From assembly GCA_903922535.1 (NCBI GenBank), contig CAIXUF010001281.1, positions 1 through 12,579 on the forward strand: a DNA stretch of 12,579 nucleotides, in the 5' to 3' direction. The stretch comes from Candidatus Hydrogenedentota bacterium. Its GTDB lineage: Bacteria > Hydrogenedentota > Hydrogenedentia > Hydrogenedentiales > CAITNO01. The translations under genes were made by a program, and so were the position numbers. Positions within the stretch are counted from its first letter, which is position 1; every line of letters begins with the position of its first letter. This document shows, one piece after another, positions 1-7,354 of the stretch. The notes beneath the pieces were generated by a model. That model made no database searches, had not been told where the DNA came from, and worked only from the letters and a program-made list of their open reading frames with translations.

Positions 1-749
1 AGGCCGTCCTTGCCGGTGTCATAGAAACTTGCCGGACGCTCGGCGAACGTTAACTGCTCTTTCGCCAGATATTGTTTCACCGGGTCCGGCAGCGGCGGGT
101 GCGGACTGGCTGTCTTTGCGGGTTCGAAGGGCAGATCTTCGGGAATGGATGCCCCCGAAAGTCGCCGGGCTGCATCACGCGAGGCGGCCAGGAATCCATA
201 GTCTCGCTGGACAAAGCACATCTGCCCCTTCGTCATGTCCACAATGGCGAGCATGATGTTCTTGGCGGATGTCTCGGTGAAGGAGTACGGCGGCAGCGCG
301 GGATCCGTCTGCAGGGCAAAACTCAATTCGGACGCCATGGAAAGCGTCTCCACGAGTTCCGAGAGCTTCACCCGGCCGTCCTCGTTGCTCAAGGTTATCG
401 GCTCGCGCGCCAGCGCTTTGTCGATATCCGCGGGAAGCGGCGGGCGGGCGGCTCCGCCACCGCCGGGCTGGGCGATGGTGCAGGGCACCTCCGCCGGGAT
501 GGTTGCGCCCGGAATCGACGCGGCATGTTCGACGTTTGTCGCGAGAATCCCGTGGGGTCTGACGACAAAGCACGCCTTGCCGCCGGACTTGGCAACCACC
601 TCCTCCATCCATTTCAAGGGGGATGCATCGGCCAGCGTGACCGGTTCAAAGGAAGGCATGTCCTGCACGACAAACGACACTTTGGTGGCAAGGCCGAGTA
701 TGTCCACCAGTTGACCCGCGCCGTTGATGGTGGCGGTGATGGGTTCCCT
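1..749 (-). repeat. C-terminal protein repeats of 114-115 residues, STN-like, third unit cut by window edge
   Basis: Units start at AREPITATING (R2175), AREPITLSNED (R2289) and AKEQLTFAERP (K2404), spaced 114 and 115 residues. Each is preceded by a proline-containing helix (PESMRAAL, PADIDKAL, PDPVKQYL). The first two units continue with LVDILGLATKVSFVVQD or LVETLSMASELSFALQT. They then have a helix containing a 'W/I-M-E/A-x-V-x-x-x-x-x-G' pattern, and end ACFVVRPHGILAT or MCFVQRDYGFLAA. This resembles an STN/secretin-N fold. The repeat count is open because the window ends in unit three. Confidence 0.65.
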
Positions 750-3700
750 GGCAAGCGCCGCGCGCATGCTCTCTGGAAACGCAGGGCGGGCCTGTACAGT
801 CGAGGTGACCGTTTTGGCCTCCGCTGAAGTGTTCTTCGCGGCGGCCTGAAGGGTGGCCGGATCGACCTCGGGCTGCATTCTGTACCCTTCGGGGAACTTC
901 AGCGAGAAGAAGGACGGCGGATACTCCTGCTTGTTATAGGCGAATTCCTGAAACTTCGCATTCACTCTTGCGACATAGCCCGGCGTTGCATTTGCCGGAT
1001 TGAAATCGGACAACTTCTTGTCTGTGTCGAAATACCACACCGTTGCCGCGTGCGGCACGAAGAAGTCCCCCACACGCTCCAAGTCCCAGAATTCGTAAAG
1101 ATGGTGCAGGGCCTTGTCCCGGTACTCATAGATACGCAGCGGCGCGCAATCATAATCAGGCGCCACCCACGCCACATACCCCTCTTTGTTCGGAGAGGGC
1201 GGGTTGTCCATGCCGCTGTCCGCCACACCGAAGGCTTCATGGCCGTCAATCGTCTTCGTCCCGATGACCCTGCCCCTGCGCTGGGCGAACCATGCGCCCA
1301 TGAGCGGCTCGCCCATGTCCTGCAGGCCGGGGCGGAAGAACATTTTCAGGACAGTGCGGTTGGCCCAGGGCGAGAGTATCTTCTGAATGGCGACGGACTT
1401 GTCGGCGTGGTCGACTGTGGTGTACTTCGTTCCGTCGAGCGTGGATTCCTGGTTCGCCTCCTTCTTGTCATCACCGCTGACGATCTTCTGGTAGACACAG
1501 TCGCCCTGGTAGACGTAAGCATACTCATAGGGAAGAACGTCTTTTTGCCCGTCGGGAAAGGTCGATGTGGTGGTGAAGGCCATGGTGACGGATTTGGTGC
1601 GCCCGTCGCGGCGCTGCATGCCCTCCACCAGCTTGTCGTACTGCGCGTTGTCTTGCGGCGCATCGGCAGACGGCGCGGCGTTCTCGGGCTTGGGCTGATC
1701 CATTCCGATGCCGGGTGTTGGCGCGACAAGCACCCTGACGTCCGTGTGTTTATCCGAGGCGAGCGAAATGTTGTTGAACTGGACTTCCTGCCAGGGACGA
1801 GTCTGCAACTGGAATTCCTTGATGTCCCGCGGTTTCACGCCTGCAAAACTGTGAGTAGTCTGCCGCGCTTTCCCAGCGGAGGAACCATTGGCAGAGGACG
1901 GGTGGAGTTGTCCCTGCGCGTCCACTGCACAGAGGCGTACGGCCTGCTCTGAAAGGCCGCCCTCCGTGGTAACGGTGATGCAGGTTGCACCGTCTTTTTC
2001 GTGGGTTGTACCGAAGATGACGGAGTATTCTTGGGCGCCACGCGCCGACCCGCCTTGCGGCTTCTCTGTCATCAAGGTGGTCCAGTCGCCGGAGGCAACG
2101 CTTACACGGATATTCTCGGTTGTTGCCTTGGTATCGAGAGAAACCGTCGCGACAGTGGTGCCCAGATTGTCGGATGACCCCGTCATTGCCCATCCGGCGC
2201 TTCCCTCAAAACGGTACTGCATCAGCTCATCGAACTGGATGCCCTTGCTTCGGAAGGCGAATTCGTAACCTTTTCCCTGCGCCGCCACGCTCTCTGCGAG
2301 TTTGTCAGGATCATAGGGGGCTTCGGCCAGCGGCGTACCGTCGGGCCGCCAAAAGGACTTTTTGTCCAGGCTGTGCTCCCGGACGGACACAAGCTCGATG
2401 CTGCGGCCGTTTTGCATGTCGGCCACAAAGTTTGCCGGGGCGGCCTGCGGCACGGGCGCGGCGGGCGCCGTCACTCCGGGGTTCTCGGGCTCGGTGACGC
2501 GAATGGCGACCAGAATCGTGCCCTGCGAGTCGGGCATGTGCGTTTTGACCAGATAGGCACCCTTCAAGTCGAACCGGAAATGGCTGTCGAAAGTGCTTCC
2601 CTGCACGGCAGGCGCATCGGCCGCATCGCCCCCGGGTTTTTTCCCGGAGCTCAGCGTGGATGCGCCGGATTCTTCCAAGTGCAAATCCACGCCCACCTGG
2701 CCGGGTTCGCCTTCCGGCGCGACCACGGTGGAGATGGATCTCCCCGCAAACTTCCGCGCCACAGCATCGCCGGACGATGCGTTGGAGGTGGGCATCGGTA
2801 TCTCCTGCCCCACCGCAATGGTTCCACGCTCGCCCTCCACCACCGTCAGAACTGGGGCGGAAAGTATCCGTGCATGATCCGATTGTCCTCCCTGCGTGTT
2901 CGCAGCGTTGGACAAGGCCTGAACCGCGGCATCCCCCAGGGGCATGCCGGGGGACAGTTGCAGTATGTCTTTGTCTGGAAGCGTGGCGCCCTTGTCGGCG
3001 CTTATCACCGCGAATTCGGCCATGTACTGCCGCGGACCCTTTTCCGTTTGGGATGCGCCGGCGGCGCCGGTTGCCGCTCCATCCTTGAGTTGGTCACGGA
3101 GCAGTTCGCGGATACGGGGAGCAAGATCCACGATTGCCGCCCCGTCTCCCTTGGCAGTCTCATCCTTCCCTTTGTCGCCCGATGGGACCGGCCTGACCGT
3201 GCCGCAGCCCATTTCATCGGCGGCCTTCCTGGCCGCCTCCCTGATCTCTTTTGCGATGGGATCCAGAACGGCTTTTTCTCTGGCGTCAATATCGCGCTGC
3301 CGTGCCTGAAGGTCGGTCTGGTACTCCTTGTACAGCGTGTCTATCTTCTGTTTTCGCGCCGCGACTTCCGCCGCTGACAGCGAGCCCTTCTCCTCGTCGA
3401 GTTTGTCCTTCTCTTGCTGCACGGCCTGTGACTTCCTGTCTACGCCCTCTTGGAGCGTCTTCAGGCAAGTCTCAAGTTCTTGATAGGCCTTCTCACGGGA
3501 CTTGAAGTCCCGAAGAATGGCCTGGAAGTCATACACGCCCGTCTTCTTCTGGCCGTTCGTCACGGCGGGTTCTTCCAGGAGAACAGAGACAGGCTCTCCC
3601 GTGTCTTCTGAAAGCACCAGATAGCGGGGTGTTTCGCCGGTGGCAGACGCATTCTCGCCGGCCGCCGCGGCGCGGTCCTTTTCGTACTTCGTCCACCACT

Positions 3701-6700
3701 CCTCGGGGTGAATTCCCCCGTTGGGAATGATGTGAATGACATCGCCGTCACAGCGGTAGGTCAGGTTCATTGACCGCAGGATCACATCCAGCGTGTCCCC
3801 GGCGGGAACCGCCGTGAGACGGAGGTGCGGAAGAATGCCATCCGTGACATAGTGGGTCCCGTCCTTGACGCGGTTTGCCTCTTCCATGGGCGGAACAAAG
3901 TGGTAGTCCACGTCGAAGGTCGCCGAGCAAGGCCTGGCCAGAGACGGAAGAATCTGGTCCAGATGCAGGTCGGTATAGTCAACATCGATGGGCTTTTGAA
4001 GCGCCGCCTGCACCGTTGCTGACGCACCCTCGACAGACGGCTTTACCCGCTGTGATTCGGACGCCGCCATATCTGTCCGGGTCAGCCACACCACATTGGT
4101 TCCCACTTCGATGGTCCCGTGTCCCAAGGACAGCATGGCCAAACCCATGAGCACGTTCTTCATGCTCATATTCAGGTTGTGGTTTCCATGAAGGTGGCCG
4201 CCGAAATGCTGCCTGTGCAGGTACCAGCCGCCCTGCCTCATCTGATCCGGCGCGATAAGGCGCCAGTCGAGCGCGGCGTTGACCCCATACTGCTTGTTAA
4301 GCTGGTCGAGCGCCGTTGCCGCGTGAACGTCGTCAAAGTCCACCGACACTGTCTTTTCAAGCACTTCGCGCAGTTGCGCGCATGCGCCGAAAATGTCAAC
4401 TTCCCGGCACCCGCCGGAGTCCGGTTGGCCGCCGCCTTCGTTGCCTGTGGCCTTGTATTCGGTCTTGGCAGTCTCGTCGCGCACGGTCGTTCCGGCAGGG
4501 AATTGAAATGTGAACTCATCGTCGGAGTAGTTCTTGTTGACCTCCAACAGGCTCACTTGATAGGACTCGACCACCGAAATCTGCCCCCACAGATCCCCGG
4601 ATGCGGGCGGCCCGAGGCGTCTCACGCGCTCCCATTTTGTGGGCAGCCACAGGCCGGGAGCGGCTTCGCGGCTTTCTTCAACAACCGTGGTGTATTCGGC
4701 CACGTCGCCGCGCCCCGGGTCATCCGGGTAAAGCAATTCACTCCTCACCAGCATGGAATCCTTCGAAAGATCCAGCCAATAGCGCGCGGACCGTCCCCCC
4801 TTCTTCGTCTCTATAATGAGGCACTCCGGAACTCCTTCAAGAGTGCCGCGGGAAATCTTTGGCGAACTGGACGCTGACAACACGTTCTGCAGATATCCGC
4901 CCCATGCTGCGCCCGGTGTATACAGACCGGCCGCATCAAACGGCGTGGGGTCAACGCGCAACGGCTTCTTGTCCGACACGGTTCCGTGGGCGTTTCGGGC
5001 GTCATAAGTTTTGGCGCGGACTCCGTCCCAATAGGTGTCGAGTGTGCCCAGATCTCCATGAGGATCTTCCCCGGCCTTGTCCAGGGTTCGGAATCTGTCC
5101 CCTGAGACAAGGCAATCCGCATAGCTGAACTTCACCGGCGATGAAGCGAACGCCGGATCACTCTTGTACAGAGGCGCTTCAACCGCGCATGTCACTTGGC
5201 ATCTGAAGCTTTTGACTTGGTCCTGTTTCTGCTTCACTGCGTCAAGACACTTGGCGCTTTCGACTGAGCTCTCTGAATTGCCTGCATCGGTGCCCGCCTC
5301 CGTGTCTTCGTCGAGGGGCACGAGGAGGGGGCCCGACATCAGTGTTGCCGCATATCTGCGCGCGCTCGTTTCCAGGAGGCCCGATGCAAGCGTCCAGGTG
5401 CCCGTAACACGCTCCGTAACCAGCGGGGCGCACCAGACCGCAGCATCCATGGCGCACGCGATACGGTGGCCGACATTGGCCTGCGTCAAATCGCCGAATT
5501 GGGCTGCTTCGTCGGGCAACAGCGTGATTGCAAGGTCGTAGCCGGGCCTGCCGCCCTGGCTGCGGGCCACGGACACATTCTTGATCTGGAAGTCCTTGAG
5601 CGTGGGCTCGCGCTTCATGAGCAGCAGTTCCCGCACGCTCTGTCCATACTTGTCGCGGTCAAGCCACGTGGCAAGTTTCATGCCCTCCGGAAGCAGGCCC
5701 GGTGTCCGGTTGATCTTGATAAGGATCTGCCACTGCTCCTCGGACCGCTCCATGGGGATGGTTATTTTGCCGCTGTCCTTGTCGGGAGGATTGAGCAGTG
5801 CCAGAAACGGTTTGCCAAGTTCCTCGTTGTTCTTCAGTCCTTCCAGCGCCGCGTGCAGGGCGTCCGCGTCGGCGACGCTGTGGAAGCGCTGGTGTCCCGG
5901 TCTCGTGGCGTACTGCTTCATGTTTGGGATTTGGATGCGGTCTTCCGTGTCCTTCAAATCGATGCGGATCGCTCCGCCCGGCAGCTTTTCGAAGGTGCAT
6001 TCAGGTGCTTCCTCCGCCTTGAAACGTTTCTCAATGATCGAAATCATTTCCGTTTGAAGCCGCTCTTTGGTCTTTTCCTCCGAAGACAACCCTTCCGCCT
6101 GCCATTTTTGTCGGACTGTTTCATCAAGATCATCCGCCCGCGGAGTCAGGACAAATCCGTTCTTGCCGTCTTTGACGGGGTCTTTCGGCGACGAGGCGGC
6201 GGGCAGACCCAGTGCCCCGATCAGGATGAGCGCCGCGCCGGTGACGAGGCTGAGCCACAGCGTCATGCGCGTGTGGCGTCCGCTGAGGATGCGACGGATG
6301 CGGCGATGGAAATTGGACTCGGCGGCGGCGAAGGTGTTGACGAGCAGCCTGCGTGTGATGCCGCATTTCATCTCGGCCACGCGGGTGAGGCTGTCGGCGT
6401 AGGCCGCCGCGCCAGCACCGTCGGCATCGCCGTAGGCGGACACGACGATGTCGTCGCAGGCGGCCTCAGCCTCGCGGCGCATCATCCAGCCACACAACCA
6501 CACCACGGGATGGAAGAAGAAGAGCATTTCTGCAAGCCGCTGGATGAGCAGGACGAGGTTGTCCCAGCGCTTCGCATGGGCCAGTTCGTGCGTGACGACG
6601 AGCTTAAGCTGGGCGCGTGTGAGCGCGTCGGCCATGTTGTCCGGCAGCAGGATGACCGGGCGGAAGATGCCCGCCAGCACGGGGCCGTGGCACACCGTGG

Positions 6701-7271
6701 TGGTGGCAACGGCCACATGCCGCCGCACGCGCAGCGTGGCGGCCGCATCGGTCACCAGTTCGGCCAATACGCCCTCGCGCCGCGTCCGGGCCGTGGTTCG
6801 CAGAAAGGCGACATAGGTGCATCCGAGCAGCAGGCGCAATCCCAGCATCGACACCACCAGCGTCCAAACGGCCGAGGCAAGACCGTAGCGGTCAATCTGG
6901 CGCCAGAAGGGCGGTGCCTTCGGCAAGGGCCCCGGTGCGGACGGGGCGGCCACGGGCAGGGGCGCTGCGAGAATTGGCTGGTGCGCCCGTTCCGCCTGCA
7001 CCGTCACCGCCGGAGGCGTAAAGAGAACTTTCGGCGCCGGCGGCCAGAGGACAGCGTACAGCGACAACGGCGAGGCCACGAGGAATGTGACCACGGGCTT
7101 GGCGAGCAGCAGCCCCCAGAAAAGATGACGCAGGGCGGGCGACTTCACCCGCAGGACGTACAACGCGACAAGCACTATCCCCGCCAAAATGGCCAGCTCC
7201 ACGCTCATGCGTCCCAACTGCGCCACGAGCCACCGGCCCGATTCATTCAGCATGCTCACTGCGGGTTCCAT
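1..7271 (-). CDS. Giant BlaR1-type M56 metalloprotease with multi-domain periplasmic tail, partial (3' end beyond window)
   Basis: I translated the frame from ATG 7271 to base 1: 2423 codons, no stop, so the protein is longer than the window shows. Residues 1-358 are a BlaR1/MecR1-type M56 unit: helices near 22-40, 46-76, 131-157 and 336-358, a Pro/Ala-rich loop at 78-122, the zinc motif HELAH at 228-232 and the downstream glutamates E267/E269 in REAEAACDD. By family analogy it is an inner-membrane protease that removes the BlaI-type repressor when its periplasmic part is triggered. The tail after 358 resembles, in order, SecD P1 (405-653), LolA/RseB (673-933), two STN-like segments (975-1183), Skp/OmpH (1245-1397), secretin-like (1417-1596), a QTRP-motif domain (1619-1842), LolA-like (1880-2132) and C-terminal STN-like repeats (2170 onward). 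It has no penicillin-binding domain. The start is set by GGAGGT five bases upstream and by alignment with the upstream paralogue. The ORF and M56 calls are firm; the tail calls are by eye. Confidence 0.9.
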   Translation of the reverse strand, partial: MEPAVSMLNESGRWLVAQLGRMSVELAILAGIVLVALYVLRVKSPALRHLFWGLLLAKPVVTFLVASPLSLYAVLWPPAPKVLFTPPAVTVQAERAHQPILAAPLPVAAPSAPGPLPKAPPFWRQIDRYGLASAVWTLVVSMLGLRLLLGCTYVAFLRTTARTRREGVLAELVTDAAATLRVRRHVAVATTTVCHGPVLAGIFRPVILLPDNMADALTRAQLKLVVTHELAHAKRWDNLVLLIQRLAEMLFFFHPVVWLCGWMMRREAEAACDDIVVSAYGDADGAGAAAYADSLTRVAEMKCGITRRLLVNTFAAAESNFHRRIRRILSGRHTRMTLWLSLVTGAALILIGALGLPAASSPKDPVKDGKNGFVLTPRADDLDETVRQKWQAEGLSSEEKTKERLQTEMISIIEKRFKAEEAPECTFEKLPGGAIRIDLKDTEDRIQIPNMKQYATRPGHQRFHSVADADALHAALEGLKNNEELGKPFLALLNPPDKDSGKITIPMERSEEQWQILIKINRTPGLLPEGMKLATWLDRDKYGQSVRELLLMKREPTLKDFQIKNVSVARSQGGRPGYDLAITLLPDEAAQFGDLTQANVGHRIACAMDAAVWCAPLVTERVTGTWTLASGLLETSARRYAATLMSGPLLVPLDEDTEAGTDAGNSESSVESAKCLDAVKQKQDQVKSFRCQVTCAVEAPLYKSDPAFASSPVKFSYADCLVSGDRFRTLDKAGEDPHGDLGTLDTYWDGVRAKTYDARNAHGTVSDKKPLRVDPTPFDAAGLYTPGAAWGGYLQNVLSASSSPKISRGTLEGVPECLIIETKKGGRSARYWLDLSKDSMLVRSELLYPDDPGRGDVAEYTTVVEESREAAPGLWLPTKWERVRRLGPPASGDLWGQISVVESYQVSLLEVNKNYSDDEFTFQFPAGTTVRDETAKTEYKATGNEGGGQPDSGGCREVDIFGACAQLREVLEKTVSVDFDDVHAATALDQLNKQYGVNAALDWRLIAPDQMRQGGWYLHRQHFGGHLHGNHNLNMSMKNVLMGLAMLSLGHGTIEVGTNVVWLTRTDMAASESQRVKPSVEGASATVQAALQKPIDVDYTDLHLDQILPSLARPCSATFDVDYHFVPPMEEANRVKDGTHYVTDGILPHLRLTAVPAGDTLDVILRSMNLTYRCDGDVIHIIPNGGIHPEEWWTKYEKDRAAAAGENASATGETPRYLVLSEDTGEPVSVLLEEPAVTNGQKKTGVYDFQAILRDFKSREKAYQELETCLKTLQEGVDRKSQAVQQEKDKLDEEKGSLSAAEVAARKQKIDTLYKEYQTDLQARQRDIDAREKAVLDPIAKEIREAARKAADEMGCGTVRPVPSGDKGKDETAKGDGAAIVDLAPRIRELLRDQLKDGAATGAAGASQTEKGPRQYMAEFAVISADKGATLPDKDILQLSPGMPLGDAAVQALSNAANTQGGQSDHARILSAPVLTVVEGERGTIAVGQEIPMPTSNASSGDAVARKFAGRSISTVVAPEGEPGQVGVDLHLEESGASTLSSGKKPGGDAADAPAVQGSTFDSHFRFDLKGAYLVKTHMPDSQGTILVAIRVTEPENPGVTAPAAPVPQAAPANFVADMQNGRSIELVSVREHSLDKKSFWRPDGTPLAEAPYDPDKLAESVAAQGKGYEFAFRSKGIQFDELMQYRFEGSAGWAMTGSSDNLGTTVATVSLDTKATTENIRVSVASGDWTTLMTEKPQGGSARGAQEYSVIFGTTHEKDGATCITVTTEGGLSEQAVRLCAVDAQGQLHPSSANGSSAGKARQTTHSFAGVKPRDIKEFQLQTRPWQEVQFNNISLASDKHTDVRVLVAPTPGIGMDQPKPENAAPSADAPQDNAQYDKLVEGMQRRDGRTKSVTMAFTTTSTFPDGQKDVLPYEYAYVYQGDCVYQKIVSGDDKKEANQESTLDGTKYTTVDHADKSVAIQKILSPWANRTVLKMFFRPGLQDMGEPLMGAWFAQRRGRVIGTKTIDGHEAFGVADSGMDNPPSPNKEGYVAWVAPDYDCAPLRIYEYRDKALHHLYEFWDLERVGDFFVPHAATVWYFDTDKKLSDFNPANATPGYVARVNAKFQEFAYNKQEYPPSFFSLKFPEGYRMQPEVDPATLQAAAKNTSAEAKTVTSTVQARPAFPESMRAALAREPITATINGAGQLVDILGLATKVSFVVQDMPSFEPVTLADASPLKWMEEVVAKSGGKACFVVRPHGILATNVEHAASIPGATIPAEVPCTIAQPGGGGAARPPLPADIDKALAREPITLSNEDGRVKLSELVETLSMASELSFALQTDPALPPYSFTETSAKNIMLAIVDMTKGQMCFVQRDYGFLAASRDAARRLSGASIPEDLPFEPAKTASPHPPLPDPVKQYLAKEQLTFAERPASFYDTGKDG
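876..1634 (-). other. LolA/RseB-like segment, second copy (residues about 1880-2132)
   Basis: This begins near MQRRDGRTKSVTMAF (1885). It includes CVYQKIVSGDD, the helix-rich TVLKMFFRPGLQDMG, YVAWVAPDYDCAPLRIYEYR, DFFVPHAATVWYF and a closing FFSLKFPEGYRM. The order (helix, strands, 'W-x-x-P-D-x-x-x-x-x-x-R-x-x-x-Y', 'xxxFxxPxxxxxW', 'FxxFPxGxxM') parallels the first LolA/RseB-like segment, although direct identity is low. The two could bind related ligands. Confidence 0.35.
1746..2417 (-). other. QTRP/WRPDG beta domain (residues about 1619-1842)
   Basis: The domain opens with MQNGRSIELVSVREH and the motif FWRPDGTPLAEAPYD (W1641). It closes with IKEFQLQTRPWQEVQFNNI (E1819) and a short strand. 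I recall very similar openings and endings in tails of M56 proteases and some ECF sigma factors from Planctomycetota-like bacteria, where they form a beta-rich domain of unknown function. The middle has three or more predicted strands and no catalytic motif that I can see. Confidence 0.45.
2484..3023 (-). other. Secretin-like C-domain signature (residues 1417-1596)
   Basis: MAEFAVISADKGA at 1417 is followed by ARILSAPVLTVVEGERGTI (1467-1485) and VGQEIPM (to 1493). Next come GQVGVDLHLEES and a final strand pair LKGAYLVKTH / QGTILVAIRVTEPE. In GspD/PilQ-type secretins the equivalents are 'akilSxPxltvxdgqxAxixvGxeiPy', 'vGvxLxvxPxi' and 'ttvxvxdgqtxvlgG'. The segment is shorter than a full pore-forming secretin domain (usually near 200 residues or more), and it sits in a protein anchored in the inner membrane, so it is unlikely to form a channel. 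Confidence 0.55.
3081..3536 (-). other. Skp/OmpH-like coiled-coil domain (residues about 1246-1397)
   Basis: The segment opens with VYDFQAILRDFKSREKAYQE, followed by a long charged helix hairpin with a turn near SLSAAEVAARKQ. It then has RQRDIDAREKAVLDPIAKEI and AARKAADEMGCGTV, and ends DLAPRIRELL. Skp/OmpH proteins have the same plan: a 'vvDxqkvl' strand, a coiled-coil hairpin with 'LSxeE', 'qxqxel...PIxxkixxAixxvAxexGyxxV', and a C-terminal 'DlTxxvlxxL'. The length (about 150 residues) also fits mature Skp. Skp holds unfolded outer-membrane proteins in the periplasm. A generic coiled coil is the alternative, but the DPI and closing motifs argue for the family. Confidence 0.5.
3723..4349 (-). 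other. Two STN-like (secretin/TonB N-terminal) segments (residues 975-1067 and 1094-1183)
   Basis: The first runs from VSVDFDDVHAATALDQLNKQ to EVGTNVVWLTR. The second runs from PIDVDYTDLHLDQILPSL to LDVILRSMNLTYRCDGDVIHIIP. Both follow the STN pattern: a strand with an aromatic or acidic pattern, a helix with 'xALxQL', then 'xLdxiLxxxxLxYxxxgxxixIxP'. The first carries an insert with five histidines between 1019 and 1031. STN domains lie in the periplasm of secretins and TonB-dependent transducers, where they dock partner proteins. Confidence 0.6.
4473..5255 (-). other. LolA/RseB-like segment, first copy (residues 673-933)
   Basis: This begins with a helix (CLDAVKQKQDQVKSF) followed by strands and includes RYWLDLSKDSMLVRSE, then LWLPTKWERV and DEFTFQFPAGTTV. 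A helix followed by a half-barrel of strands, with a 'W-D-P/S-K-x-x-hydrophobic-V-R-x-E' strand, is the look of LolA/RseB/outer-membrane-lipoprotein-sorting folds, which bind lipid or lipoprotein moieties in the periplasm. A second segment of the same build occurs at residues 1880-2132. The fold is inferred and could be another half-barrel family. Confidence 0.4.
5313..6059 (-). other. SecD periplasmic P1-like domain inside the giant M56 protein (residues about 405-653)
   Basis: The segment starting MISIIEKRF (409) and running to IRIDLKD resembles the SecD P1 base, which in SecD reads roughly 'IIxxRVxxxGvxEpxxxxxGxxrIxVxLPG'. Residues 560-653 resemble the P1 head: a beta-strand run NVSVARS, then LTQANVGHRIACAMDAAVW, then APLVTERVTG and a closing MSGPLLVPL. 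SecD heads have the same order (LTxxNxGxxlAixlD, saPxI, lxxGxLPxPl). In SecDF this domain sits in the periplasm and assists late protein translocation. No SecD transmembrane region follows here, so a sensor or binding role is more likely than translocation. This is pattern matching without a profile search. Confidence 0.6.
6201..7271 (-). repeat. Duplicated M56 module, downstream copy
   Basis: The first 357 codons align without a gap to the first 357 codons of the upstream M56 gene (10283-11353). By hand I counted 70 differing residues, about 80% identity. Most differences fall in the Pro/Ala-rich loop at residues 77-123; the zinc-site region is close to identical. Similarity stops just after the last transmembrane helix, at LGLPxAS. 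Confidence 0.9.
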
Positions 7272-7276
7272 GGGGC

Positions 7277-7282
7277 ACCTCC
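7277..7282 (-). promoter_or_regulatory. Shine-Dalgarno of the giant M56 gene
   Basis: Read on the minus strand, GGAGGT lies five bases before ATG 7271. It supports this start over the internal Met7. No promoter or convincing terminator was found in the 83-base gap to the preceding stop at 7355, so co-translation from one transcript is likely. Confidence 0.75.
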
Positions 7283-7354
7283 GTTGGTTGGCCCTTCAAA
7301 GCTCGGTTCTCTTGCTGAAAGCGAGTTTAGTTGTATGGATTCACGAAGCAAACG

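Noticed and set aside
1050..1952. 300-codon plus-strand open frame
   Set aside because: Antisense to the continuous giant frame, with low-complexity shadow composition.
2373..3377. 334-codon plus-strand open frame
   Set aside because: Antisense shadow; the opposite strand encodes secretin-like and Skp-like motifs in an unbroken frame.
7272..7354. Possible terminator hairpin between the two M56 genes (CTCG/CGAG arms)
   Set aside because: The stem is short with a bulge and a 16-base loop, and lacks a following T run on the minus strand.
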